DNA of 33,801 nucleotides from Acidobacteriota bacterium (GTDB lineage Bacteria > Acidobacteriota > Vicinamibacteria > Vicinamibacterales > UBA8438), in NCBI GenBank assembly GCA_002712885.1, contig PAUN01000064.1, forward strand, positions 55,452 to 89,252. Reading direction: 5' to 3'. The position numbers and the translations under genes were made by a program. Below the pieces are notes generated by a model. The model ran no database searches. It was not told where the DNA came from and was given only the letters and a program-made list of their open reading frames with translations. Of the stretch, positions 16,551 through 25,548 are shown piece by piece. How positions within the stretch are numbered: position 1 is the first letter of the stretch; every line of letters begins with the position of its first letter.

Positions 16551-16579
16551 TTGAACCGGCGGCCGCGGCGCGTTAAGCT
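16551..16579 (+). promoter_or_regulatory. Candidate promoter for cassette B
   Basis: TTGAAC (16551-16556) and TAAGCT (16574-16579) are separated by 17 bases. The matches to consensus are 4/6 and 3/6. The pair lies about 90 bases before the ankyrin ATG at 16670, the first gene of cassette B. Upstream, CGACCACG (16521-16528) can pair with CGTGGTTG (16540-16547) with one wobble, a possible weak terminator for the MDR gene. Confidence 0.3.
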
Positions 16580-16669
16580 AGGGGCCTATTCTCAGTGTGT
16601 GTCAGGGTTCGCCGTGCGTCGGGGGGCGGTGACCGGTCCGTTGCGAAAGGGCGATTTCGAGGGATCGTG

Positions 16670-18160
16670 ATGCGTGACAACCGCGAAATAGCGTTCGGAT
16701 GTGGGCTACTCCTGCTGGCGATGGCCACCGGGGTCTCGGCGGCGCAGTCGGAGAACGCGCTGGTTGCGGCCGCCAAGGCCCAAGATCATGCTGCGGTCAC
16801 GGCTCTGGTCGCCGGGCATGAGAACGTAAATGTGTCACAGCCGGATGGTGCGACGGCGCTGCACTGGGCGAGCTACTGGGATGCGCTGGACACCGCGCTG
16901 GTGCTGCTCGACGCGGGGGCCGAGGCGAATGCGGTGAACGACTATGGCGTTACACCGCTGGCGCTGGCGTGCGATAACGGGTCGGCGGCGATGGTCACAC
17001 GTCTCTTGCAGGGAGGCGCGGATCCCAATGTCGTCCGGTCGACGGGGGAGACCCCCGTCATGACCTGCGCGAGGACCGGGAACCTGGCGGCGGTTGACGC
17101 GCTGTTGACCTACGGTGCCGAGCTAAGCGGCACCGACACCTTGTACGGCCAGACCGCCTTGATGTGGGCGGCAGGGGAAGGACATGCCGAGGTCGCGCGT
17201 CTCCTCGTGACGCGTGGCGCCGACGTGCAGGCTCGAACGAGTGGTGGGTATACGGCGCTGCTGATCGCGGCGCGGGAAGATGAGCGCGATCTGGCCGGGC
17301 TATTGCTCGACGCCGGGGCCGACGTGAACGCATCCGCGCCGGACGGCACCACGGCGCTGCTGGTGGCGACCGTGCGCGGCCACGCGGATCTAGCGATTCT
17401 GCTGCTCGAGCGAGGCGCGAATCCCAACTCCGCCGAGACGGGCTACACCGCGCTGCACTGGGCGGCTGGGTCCTGGCATACGGAACTGACCGGGTTACGA
17501 GGTATCGAGACCGGTCGCGACGATGAGTGGCGGTCCATGAATGAGGTCCGCGTCGGCAAAGTTCGGCTGGTGGAGGCGTTACTGGCGCATGGTGCTGATC
17601 CGCAGGCACGTCTTGTCAGTCCTCCGCCGCAGTTCGGGTTTGCCAGCGGGCGATTTCGCGTGAGTCTCATCGGCGCGACGCCGTTCTTATTGGCGGCGAT
17701 GGATGGGAATCTGGATGTGATGCGAGCATTGGCCGCGGCCGGCGCCGATCCTGCGATCGGGACGGAAGAGCAGACGACGCCGGTGATGGTGGCGGCCGGG
17801 CTCGGGCAGGTGCCGGCCGAAACGCGGGTCCAGGAGCGAGATTCTCTAGCCGCGGTTCGACTGGCGCTGGAACTAGGGGCTGACGTCAACGACGTGAATC
17901 AGATTGGACGCACGGCGCTGCATGGCGCCGCGCACATTCGATCGGATGCCATCGTTCAGTTGCTCGTCGAGCACGGCGCACGGATCAACGCCGCCGATGT
18001 GCGAGGGATCACACCGCTGATGATCGCGGAGGGTGGAGGACACATTCTGCTCCCTGGCCTTGGCGGAGGCACCACGGCGGATTTGCTCCGGGCCCTGGGC
18101 GGCAACGAAACGGCGCCGCCGAACTCTACGGAACTCTACAGCCAGGGAGCCATCAGATAA
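16670..18160 (+). CDS. Exported ankyrin-repeat protein (cassette B)
   Basis: This 496-residue protein has a Sec signal (MRDNREIAFGCGLLLLAMATGVSAAQ) and about ten ankyrin repeats, such as DGATALHWASYW, GVTPLALACDNG, GQTALMWAAGEGH, GYTALLIAA, GTTALLVATVRGH and GRTALHGAA. Two long inserts break the array (around residues 275-330 and 385-415), at positions comparable to those in the 8915 paralog. The start at ATG 16670 follows GAGGGA. Here the ankyrin gene leads the cassette: the DUF1592 gene begins within 50 bases of its stop. It is likely a periplasmic protein-binding scaffold; the partner is unproven. Confidence 0.9.
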   Translation: MRDNREIAFGCGLLLLAMATGVSAAQSENALVAAAKAQDHAAVTALVAGHENVNVSQPDGATALHWASYWDALDTALVLLDAGAEANAVNDYGVTPLALACDNGSAAMVTRLLQGGADPNVVRSTGETPVMTCARTGNLAAVDALLTYGAELSGTDTLYGQTALMWAAGEGHAEVARLLVTRGADVQARTSGGYTALLIAAREDERDLAGLLLDAGADVNASAPDGTTALLVATVRGHADLAILLLERGANPNSAETGYTALHWAAGSWHTELTGLRGIETGRDDEWRSMNEVRVGKVRLVEALLAHGADPQARLVSPPPQFGFASGRFRVSLIGATPFLLAAMDGNLDVMRALAAAGADPAIGTEEQTTPVMVAAGLGQVPAETRVQERDSLAAVRLALELGADVNDVNQIGRTALHGAAHIRSDAIVQLLVEHGARINAADVRGITPLMIAEGGGHILLPGLGGGTTADLLRALGGNETAPPNSTELYSQGAIR

Positions 18161-18210
18161 CCGTGGATTCCTTCACCCCGGCGCAGGCGACGGGACGGGG
18201 GGCGATCGCG

Positions 18211-20565
18211 ATGCGGTGTCTCGCGGTCGGCGTGGCCCTGTCGATCATGCCCACCGTCGCCAGCGCCAAGCAGGCGCCAACCGACGCCGCCATCTTTCGA
18301 ACCGTGCTCGATCGCTACTGCGTGGCCTGTCACAACGAGCGTCTCCTGCGGGGCGCGCTATCCCTCGACGACCTGCGGTCCGACCAGGTTGGGGACCATG
18401 CGGAGGTGTGGGAAAAGGTCCTGCAGAAGCTCCGGACGCAATCGATGCCGCCTCCGGGCCGGCCACGTCCAGGGGAGACGGAGTACGGGCGGCTGTCGGC
18501 CTGGCTGGAAGCCGAGCTCGATTTGGCGGCCGCCGCCACGCCAAATCCTGGACGACCGACTATTCATCGGCTCAATCGACTGGAGTACACGAACGCCATT
18601 CGCGACCTGCTCGGTCTCGAGATCGACGGCGAGGCCCTGTTGCCCGGTGACGACCTCGCCTACGGATTTGACAACAACGCCGACATGCTGACGGTGGCGC
18701 CCGGGCTGCTGGAACGTTACATGTCGGCGGCACGCAAGATTGCCCGTCTGGCGGTGGAAGACCCCTCAGTTGAACCGGACATCGCACGACACGCCATGTC
18801 CACGCTCGACGTGCAGGATGACCGCATGAGTGAAGACCTGCCCTTCGGGTCGAGGGGCGGGATCGCGATTCGCCATCACTTTCCCCTCGACGCGGAGTAT
18901 GTCGTCAGCCTGAGCCTGGCGGGCAACACACGAGAGCCGCAGGAAATCGACGTCCGGCTCGATGGGGCCAGGCTGGCGCTGTTACCGGTTGGGCGCTGGC
19001 CGGCCGAGAGCGGACGTGAGGTTGCGCCGAGGGAGGCAGACGGCACTCTGAGTGTCAGGTTCCCGGCGACGGCCGGTACACACGTGGTCGGGGTCTCGTT
19101 CGTCAAGCGAACGTCGGTCGTCGAAGGCGTCGCTCCGGCCCGGTTACCGGTGTGGACGTTCGGCACTGGTCGTGGATTCGTCGAGCGGATGGCGCTCGAC
19201 AGTGTGGACATCGGAGGGCCGTACTCACCAGACACCATCGGTGGCGGGGCGGGGGGAGCGGAGGACATCGACCCACGGCCGCGTGTGTTCAGCTGTCGAC
19301 CGACGAGTTCGGCGGACGAAGGTCCTTGCGCTGACGAGATTCTTGGGACGTTGGCGCGACGCGCGTATCGGCGGCCGGTCTCGGACGACGATGTTCGGCT
19401 GTTGCGCGAGTTTTTTGCCGTGGGCCGACGTGGCGGGAGCTTCGAGGCCGGCATCCAGCGTGCGCTCGAGATGATGTTGGTCGACCCGGAGTTCTTGTTC
19501 CGTCTCGAGCGCGATCCGGCGGGGACAGCGCCGTCCACGGCCTATCGCCTCAGCGACGTCGAGCTGGCCTCACGACTGTCGTTCTTTCTCTGGAGCAGTA
19601 TCCCGGATGACGAACTGCTGGCGGTGGCCGAAGCGGGGCGTCTCGGGCAGCCTGACGTGCTGGAGGCGCAGGTACGCCGCATGCTCGCCGACGAACGGTC
19701 GACAGTGCTGATGTCGAGTTTTGGGGGACAATGGCTGCATCTGCGCCGGATGCGCACCGTGACGCCGGAGGTCAACGCCTTTCCCGGTTTCGACGACAAC
19801 CTGCGCGACGCGCTGGTGCGTGAGACGGAGTTGTTTCTTGAGGATCAGTTTCGTGACGACCGCAGCGTGGTCGATCTGCTCACCGCCGACTACACGTTCG
19901 TCAACGAGCGACTGGCACGACACTACGGCATCGAGGGTGTCTACGGAAGCCGATTCCGACGGGTGACCTGGACCGACGAGAAGCGCCGGGGACTGTTGGG
20001 GCACGGGAGCATTCTGACCGTCACCTCCTTGGCGACCCGCACGTCTCCCGTTGTCAGAGGCAAGTGGGTGTTGGAGAACATTCTCGGGACCCCGCCGCCG
20101 CCCCCCCCTCCCGACGTGCCGGAGTTGCCAGACCGCGTCGAGAACGGGGTGGTGCAGTCGATGCGGACCCGAATGGAGGCGCATCGCGCGAATCCGGTCT
20201 GCGCGAGCTGTCATTCCCGAATGGACCCACTGGGGTTCGCGCTCGAGCATTTCGACGCGGTCGGGAAGTGGCGGGACACGGAGGCCGAGACCCCGATCGA
20301 TGCGTCGGGCGTGTTGCCAGACGGGATCGCCTTCGACGGGCTCCCGGCCCTGCGCGGAGTGTTGTTCGAGCGACGTGGCGAATTCGTGGAGACGGTCGCC
20401 GACAAGCTGCTGACGTACGCGTTGGGCCGTGGTATCGAGTATTTCGATCGACCGGCGATCCGTGCGATTGTGCGCGAAGCGGAGCGTGACGACTACCGCT
20501 GGTCGTCGCTCATTCTCGCCCTGGTTCGAAGCCAGCCGTTCCAGATGAGGAGATCCGACTCATGA
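18211..20565 (+). CDS. DUF1592 multidomain diheme cytochrome-type protein (cassette B)
   Basis: This 784-residue paralog of the 5144 gene has the same domain order: heme site CVACH (37-41), DUF1587 (about 118-182), a beta-rich middle, DUF1595, DUF1592, DUF1588 with CASCH (664-668), and DUF1585 at the C-terminus. Seven consecutive prolines (628-634) precede the second heme site, as in cassette A. The start chosen is ATG 18211, which opens a signal peptide (MRCLAVGVALSIMPTVASA) behind a G-rich stretch. GTG 18163 in the same frame, 2 bases after the ankyrin stop, is the alternative. The terminal TGA overlaps the DUF1552 ATG. Sequence divergence from cassette A is considerable, so this is not a recent duplication. 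Confidence 0.92.
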   Translation: MRCLAVGVALSIMPTVASAKQAPTDAAIFRTVLDRYCVACHNERLLRGALSLDDLRSDQVGDHAEVWEKVLQKLRTQSMPPPGRPRPGETEYGRLSAWLEAELDLAAAATPNPGRPTIHRLNRLEYTNAIRDLLGLEIDGEALLPGDDLAYGFDNNADMLTVAPGLLERYMSAARKIARLAVEDPSVEPDIARHAMSTLDVQDDRMSEDLPFGSRGGIAIRHHFPLDAEYVVSLSLAGNTREPQEIDVRLDGARLALLPVGRWPAESGREVAPREADGTLSVRFPATAGTHVVGVSFVKRTSVVEGVAPARLPVWTFGTGRGFVERMALDSVDIGGPYSPDTIGGGAGGAEDIDPRPRVFSCRPTSSADEGPCADEILGTLARRAYRRPVSDDDVRLLREFFAVGRRGGSFEAGIQRALEMMLVDPEFLFRLERDPAGTAPSTAYRLSDVELASRLSFFLWSSIPDDELLAVAEAGRLGQPDVLEAQVRRMLADERSTVLMSSFGGQWLHLRRMRTVTPEVNAFPGFDDNLRDALVRETELFLEDQFRDDRSVVDLLTADYTFVNERLARHYGIEGVYGSRFRRVTWTDEKRRGLLGHGSILTVTSLATRTSPVVRGKWVLENILGTPPPPPPPDVPELPDRVENGVVQSMRTRMEAHRANPVCASCHSRMDPLGFALEHFDAVGKWRDTEAETPIDASGVLPDGIAFDGLPALRGVLFERRGEFVETVADKLLTYALGRGIEYFDRPAIRAIVREAERDDYRWSSLILALVRSQPFQMRRSDS

Positions 20566-21920
20566 TCATCACCAAGAAGGCGCTACCCCGGCGCACAGTC
20601 CTGCGTGGTCTCGGGACCGCAATGGCGTTGCCGTTGCTGGACAGTATGGTGCCCGCATTCACGGCTCTGGCTCAGACCGAGGCACGACCGAAGCCTCGAC
20701 TTGGCGTCGTGTATGTGCCACATGGGGCGGTCATGAACAACTGGACCCCCGCGACCCAAGGCACCGGGTTCGAGTTCACCACAATACTCCAGCCCTTATC
20801 CGCGCATCGTGAGCACCTCACTGTGCTGTCCGGACTCGACCACGCGCCAGGGGCGCAGATGCCCGGCGACCCGGCCGGTGGGCACGGTCGCATTACGGGC
20901 GCGTTCTTGACGGGCGTCCACGCCAAACCGACCGAGGGCGCCGACTTCGAGGCGGGCCGGTCGATGGATCAGATTGCGGCCGCGACGTTGGGCCAGCACA
21001 CCCAGCTGGGGTCGCTCGAAGTGGGTATCGGATTGCCGGACTTCGCCGGCGCCTGCGACGCAGGATTCAGTTGCGCGTATATCAGCACGCTCAGTTGGAG
21101 CACACCCACCACGCCGCTCCCTATGGAGAGCAGCCCCCGCGCGGTCTTCGAACGGTTGTTCGGCGACGGCACCAGCACGGACCCGGCGGCTCGACAGGAG
21201 CGGATGACAAAGGACCGGAGCATCCTCGATGCCGTGACCGAGAAGTTGTCACGGCTGCAGGACGGCCTCGGCGCGTCGGACCGGGCCAAACTGACGGACT
21301 ATCTGACGGCGGTCCGCGACATCGAGCGTCGCATCGCACGAGCCGAAGCGGAGGTGGACCGCGAGTTGCCGCTGGTCGACCGGCCGGCCGCCGGGACGCC
21401 AACGTCGTTCGAAGAGCACGTCAAGGTGTTGTTCGATCTGCAAGTCTTGGCCTATCAGACCGACCTGACGCGGGTCATCTCGTTCCTAATGACGCCGGAG
21501 CTCACGGCCCAGACTTACCCGCAGATCGGCGTGCCAGACCCGCACCATGCGTTGTCACATCACGAGAACAATCCAGAGAGCCTGGCGAAGTTGACCAAGC
21601 TCGGCGGGTACCACACCGGGTTGTTTGCCTACTATCTCGACAAGCTGCGCGCCACCCCGGACGGTGACGGCTCGCTCCTGGACCAGGTGATGGTCCTGTA
21701 CGGGAGCGGGATGAGTAACAGCAACCTCCACAATATTCAAGACCTGCCGCTTCTCCTGGCCGGCGGCGGCGCGGGTCAGCTTCGTGCCGGACACCACGTC
21801 CGATACGCGGAGGGCACGCCGCTGACGAATTTATATCTGTCACTGCTGGACAAGCTGGATGTTCCGGTCGAGCGCTTCGGCGACAGCACGGGCCGCCTGC
21901 AGCAGCTAAGCGATCTCTAG
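20562..21920 (+). CDS. DUF1552 (HXXSHH) Tat-exported protein (cassette B)
   Basis: This 452-residue DUF1552 protein has a twin-arginine signal PRRTVLRGLG (R10-R11) and the family signature HALSHH at 329-334. It aligns along its full length with the 7555 gene, sharing for example LPLLDSMVPAF, LGVVYVP, TGVH, FDLQVLAYQ and DLTRVISF. Translation is coupled to the DUF1592 gene through ATGA, with AGGAGAT (20548-20554) inside the upstream coding region. The function is unknown; Tat export suggests a cofactor or metal inserted in the cytoplasm (inference). It is the last gene of cassette B; a gap of about 460 bases follows. Confidence 0.92.
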   Translation: MIITKKALPRRTVLRGLGTAMALPLLDSMVPAFTALAQTEARPKPRLGVVYVPHGAVMNNWTPATQGTGFEFTTILQPLSAHREHLTVLSGLDHAPGAQMPGDPAGGHGRITGAFLTGVHAKPTEGADFEAGRSMDQIAAATLGQHTQLGSLEVGIGLPDFAGACDAGFSCAYISTLSWSTPTTPLPMESSPRAVFERLFGDGTSTDPAARQERMTKDRSILDAVTEKLSRLQDGLGASDRAKLTDYLTAVRDIERRIARAEAEVDRELPLVDRPAAGTPTSFEEHVKVLFDLQVLAYQTDLTRVISFLMTPELTAQTYPQIGVPDPHHALSHHENNPESLAKLTKLGGYHTGLFAYYLDKLRATPDGDGSLLDQVMVLYGSGMSNSNLHNIQDLPLLLAGGGAGQLRAGHHVRYAEGTPLTNLYLSLLDKLDVPVERFGDSTGRLQQLSDL

Positions 21921-22382
21921 CCTGTGAGGTCGCAGTCGCCGGTCGAGGAGCTACGAGCCGTCACCGTCCCACGAGATTGTTTCGACCAGCGACATTAACA
22001 GAAACCAGCCGAGGTCTGCGCCCCGCCGAACGAAGATCGATCCCGCCACTGTCAAGGTCGTGCTCGGGATGACGCTTCACTACAACGTCAAGTATCTTCT
22101 CGCGGCGGTCCAATTTCTTCGGCACCGCCCTATTTTTCGCTGTACCGCGATGCCAAAGTCCAGCGGGTGTGCCAGTTGTACGTCCAGCCGCCGCGGGGAA
22201 CGACCGTCCTCTGCGTGGACGACGACGGGTCGGCCCTCGCACATCCTGTCGGCGAAAGGCCCGCGCCAGAAATCGGTCAGACGTGGTCGCCGGGTGCCGG
22301 TGGTCGCAGGACGGGCTCGATAGCCGACCGTCCAACCGGTTCGCGTACCCGCCAGACCCTTCTTGAGGCTATAGTAGGCGGC
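21921..22382. other. Gap before the sugar operon; no gene recognised
   Basis: No frame across these 462 bases has a start, a ribosome binding site and protein-like sequence together. The plus-strand frame of the following gene stays open upstream into this gap, but I recognise no domain in it. TATAGT at 22370-22375 lies exactly 7 bases before ATG 22383, so it could be a -10 box giving a nearly leaderless mRNA. The Shine-Dalgarno signal there is weak, consistent with that reading. Confidence 0.4.
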
Positions 22383-23291
22383 ATGCTCAGTAGACGATCG
22401 CTTCTCCTAACCCCCGTGGCGGCGACGCTGGCCCGCGCGGTCAATGCCCAGTCCGCGGCGTCCGGAAAAATGCTGCTGGCGATGCACCAGAACACTACGA
22501 GAGCCGCCGGTTTTCGCGCTTCGATGGAAGGGTGGGCGAGGGCCGGGATCCAATATGTGGAACTCGGTGCCCCACAACTCTCCGCGTTCTTGGAGACCGA
22601 GACGGTGCCGACAGCCCGACGTCTCCTCGGGGATCTCGGTCTGACGCCGGTATCCGCCGCGGTCGTACTGCCGGACATCTGGCTCCCTGGACCAGCCCGG
22701 GCCGATTCACTGGAGGCCTGGAGGCGGGGCTGCGAACAGATGGCGGAGATGGGCCTCCAGAAGGTCTACTCGCCCTCGATCACCAACCGGCCTCTCACGG
22801 CCGACGACTTCGCGGCCACGCCGGACGCTATCTTCGAGGCCGGGGAGATCGCCAAGGCCTTCGACTTGACCGCCATGATCGAGTTCATCCGCACGTCGAC
22901 GCACCTGGCCACGCTGACGTCAGCGCTTCAGATGATTCGCGCCGCCGGCCACCCGAATGTGCGCCCGATGCTCGACTTCTTCCACTTCTGGTCCGGGCTC
23001 AGCAAGTTCGAAGATCTCGACCTGCTGGACCGCGGCGAGCTCGCGCACGCGCACTTTCAAGACGTGCTCGACACCCCTCGGGAACTGATCAACAACGACT
23101 CGCGACTGATTCCCGGCGACGGCATAGCCCCCGTCGTGCGCATTCTCCAGAAGCTGGCCGAGAAGGAGTACGACGGCGCCCTGTCCGTCGAGCTGTTCCG
23201 GTCAGAATGGGTGCGAGGCGACCCGTTCGCGGTAGCCTCAGAAATACGCCCGAAGTGCGAAGCCGTCATGCGGCAGGCCCAGGTCCTGTAG
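22383..23291 (+). CDS. Exported sugar phosphate isomerase/epimerase-like TIM-barrel protein
   Basis: This 302-residue xylose isomerase-like TIM barrel (AP endonuclease 2 superfamily) has an N-terminal SRRSLLLTP plus a hydrophobic run ending NAQ, which looks like a Tat or Sec signal. Candidate metal ligands follow the family's E-D-H-E order: E167 (MIEFIR), D198 (MLDFFHFW), H224 (AHAHFQD) and E270 (LSVELF). Such proteins isomerise or epimerise sugars, inositols or keto-sugars. An exported copy next to an exported GH92 enzyme suggests handling of a released sugar in the periplasm (inference). The start at ATG 22383 is set by the signal peptide; a start at 22167 would add an unlikely 72-residue extension. 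The GH92 gene begins 20 bases later, so they form an operon. Confidence 0.85.
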   Translation: MLSRRSLLLTPVAATLARAVNAQSAASGKMLLAMHQNTTRAAGFRASMEGWARAGIQYVELGAPQLSAFLETETVPTARRLLGDLGLTPVSAAVVLPDIWLPGPARADSLEAWRRGCEQMAEMGLQKVYSPSITNRPLTADDFAATPDAIFEAGEIAKAFDLTAMIEFIRTSTHLATLTSALQMIRAAGHPNVRPMLDFFHFWSGLSKFEDLDLLDRGELAHAHFQDVLDTPRELINNDSRLIPGDGIAPVVRILQKLAEKEYDGALSVELFRSEWVRGDPFAVASEIRPKCEAVMRQAQVL

Positions 23292-23311
23292 GCACCCACG
23301 GCAATCGCGTG

Positions 23312-25525
23312 ATGACCCGTTCCTCGGCCATGTCGTTGGTCAGATACCTGACACTTCTGCTCATTTGCGTCTCGGCCCCGGTGGTCTCGGCCGATGAGGA
23401 CTTTGCTCGGTTCGTGAACCCGTTCGTGGGCACGGCCGGACACGGCCACACGTTTCCTGGCGCCACCGTGCCGTTCGGGATGGTCCAACTCTCCCCAGAC
23501 ACACGAACGCACGGCTGGGATGCCGCCTCCGGGTATCACGACTCCGATCGCGACATCATCGGATTCAGCCACACTCATCTCAGCGGAACCGGGGGCAATG
23601 ACTACGGCGATATCCTGTTGATGCCGACTGTCGATGACAGGCATCTCAATCCCGGCACGCGTGGACTACCCGACAGCGGCTATCGCTCCAGGTTCCTGAA
23701 GACTGAAGAAGCGGCGTCGCCTGGCTACTACCGCGTACGGTTGCAGGACTACGACGTGCTGGCCGAACTCACGGCCACCACGCGAGTCGGCGTGCACCGA
23801 TATACGTTTCCGGAGACGGGGGAGGCCCGCATCGTGCTGGATCTGCGGCATCGCCGTGGTGAGGCGTGGAGCCACGGGTCGCTCGACGTGGTGAGTTCCA
23901 CAGAAGTGCAAGGATATCGCGTCAGCCGCGGATGGGCGCAGGATCAGCCGGTCTTTTTCTACGCGGAATTCTCACAGCCGTTTACCTACGAGTTGATCGA
24001 TCTCGCGCGGCGCTCGCGCCAGAAGATGGCGGGGAATGACCTGCGCGGGTTGTTCTACTTCGGCCAGCGTCGTCAGGGGCGTCAGATACTCGTCAAGGTG
24101 GGGATTTCTGCCGTGAGTGTAGAGGCGGCGCGACACAATCTGCTGGCGGAGGTAGACCACTGGGACTTTGATCGGGTGCATCGCGAGGCCAGACAGAGCT
24201 GGAATGCGGAGCTGAACAAGATCGCGGTGGAGATGGGGGAGGGCGATGGTGACGACAACCGACGGATGACGGTGTTCTATACCGCTCTGTATCACACCAT
24301 GATCGCGCCCAACACATTCATGGATGTGGACCGGGGGTATCGAGGCATTGACGGTCGGAGGCATGTGGCTGAGAATTTCACCAACTACACCGTCTTCTCG
24401 CTCTGGGATACGTTTCGCGCGCTACACCCGCTGCTCACGATCACGCACCGCGAACTGACGGCCGATCTGGTCGAGACGTTGTTGAATCATTACCGCCACG
24501 GCGGGTCGTTACCCATGTGGGAGCTGTGGGGCAACTACACCGAGACCATGATCGGATATCCGGCCGCACCCGTCATTGTCGATGCCATTCTGAAGGGTAT
24601 CGAGGTAGACACGGCGACGGCATACGCCGCGGTGCGGCACAGCGCCATGCAGGACCATCGAGGGCTCGAAGCCTACAAGCGCCTCGGCTACGTGCCGTCC
24701 GATACCGATCCGGAGTCCGTGTCAAAGACCCTCGAGTATGCCTACGGTGATTGGGTCATCGCGCAGCTCGCGGCACATCTCGGCAAGCAGGTGGACTATC
24801 AGGACTTCTCGAAACGTGCCGAGTTCTATCGTAACGTCTTTGACCGCGAGACCGGGTTCATGCGTCCTCGAGAGACTACGGGTCGTTGGATGCCCGACTT
24901 CGACCCACTGAACAGCGCGCACCGCACGAACGGCTACACGGAGGGCAACGCGTGGCAGTACTCCTGGTTCGTGCCGCACGATGTGCCCGGTCTTGTCCAT
25001 CTGTTTGGCGGGCCCGACGCATTCGAACAGAAGTTGGACCGCTTGTTTACGCTCGACTCGGACGTCGCGGGCGCGCGCTCTGTGGATATTTCCGGCATGA
25101 TCGGGCAGTACGCACACGGGAACGAGCCATCGCACCACATCGCCTATCTCTACAACTACATCGGCAAGCCGCACAAGACGCAGGACCGGGTGCGGCAGAT
25201 CATGGACACTCTGTATGGTCTGGGCGCCGACGGCCTCAGCGGGAACGACGACTGTGGGCAGTTGTCGGCGTGGTTCGTGCTGAGTAGTCTGGGGCTGTAT
25301 CAACTGGCGCCAGGTGACGCGCAGTTCACGCTCGGGAGTCCGCTGGTGCGTGAGGCGGTCATTCAGCTCGAGAACGGCGGGACCTTCGTCATCCGGACCG
25401 ACGGCGACGTCGCGCGCGAGCATCGTGTGGCGCGGGTTCGATTGAACGGTCGCCAGGTGGATGGCCTCTCGATCGCCTACGCCGATCTGATGGCCGGCGG
25501 GGAACTGGTATTCGAATTGGAGTAG
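23312..25525 (+). CDS. GH92 family alpha-mannosidase, exported
   Basis: This 737-residue glycoside hydrolase of family GH92 would be a calcium-dependent, inverting exo-alpha-mannosidase acting on N-glycans or mannans. The family start is clear: VNPFVGTAGHGHTFPGATVP shortly after a signal peptide (cleavage near VVSA). The catalytic region contains TEGNAWQYSWFVPHD (Glu near residue 543, the expected general acid), GNEPSHHIAYLYNY (near 603), and GNDDCGQLSAW (near 644, with the paired Asp residues of the base). All key motifs are intact. The start is ATG 23312, with ATG 23330 as the alternative. The upstream frame is open but overlaps the TIM-barrel gene and is not real. It is co-directional with the isomerase before it and the MBL-fold gene after it, spaced 20 and 23 bases. 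Confidence 0.95.
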   Translation: MTRSSAMSLVRYLTLLLICVSAPVVSADEDFARFVNPFVGTAGHGHTFPGATVPFGMVQLSPDTRTHGWDAASGYHDSDRDIIGFSHTHLSGTGGNDYGDILLMPTVDDRHLNPGTRGLPDSGYRSRFLKTEEAASPGYYRVRLQDYDVLAELTATTRVGVHRYTFPETGEARIVLDLRHRRGEAWSHGSLDVVSSTEVQGYRVSRGWAQDQPVFFYAEFSQPFTYELIDLARRSRQKMAGNDLRGLFYFGQRRQGRQILVKVGISAVSVEAARHNLLAEVDHWDFDRVHREARQSWNAELNKIAVEMGEGDGDDNRRMTVFYTALYHTMIAPNTFMDVDRGYRGIDGRRHVAENFTNYTVFSLWDTFRALHPLLTITHRELTADLVETLLNHYRHGGSLPMWELWGNYTETMIGYPAAPVIVDAILKGIEVDTATAYAAVRHSAMQDHRGLEAYKRLGYVPSDTDPESVSKTLEYAYGDWVIAQLAAHLGKQVDYQDFSKRAEFYRNVFDRETGFMRPRETTGRWMPDFDPLNSAHRTNGYTEGNAWQYSWFVPHDVPGLVHLFGGPDAFEQKLDRLFTLDSDVAGARSVDISGMIGQYAHGNEPSHHIAYLYNYIGKPHKTQDRVRQIMDTLYGLGADGLSGNDDCGQLSAWFVLSSLGLYQLAPGDAQFTLGSPLVREAVIQLENGGTFVIRTDGDVAREHRVARVRLNGRQVDGLSIAYADLMAGGELVFELE

Positions 25526-25548
25526 TAACGAAAGAGAGTGGATGTGCC

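Noticed and set aside
22167-22382. N-terminal extension of the TIM-barrel protein
   Set aside because: The added residues show no domain, and the signal peptide begins at ATG 22383.
22532-23311. N-terminal extension of the GH92 gene by 260 codons
   Set aside because: The extension overlaps the TIM-barrel gene in another frame and is Arg/Pro-rich. The GH92 signal peptide starts at 23312.
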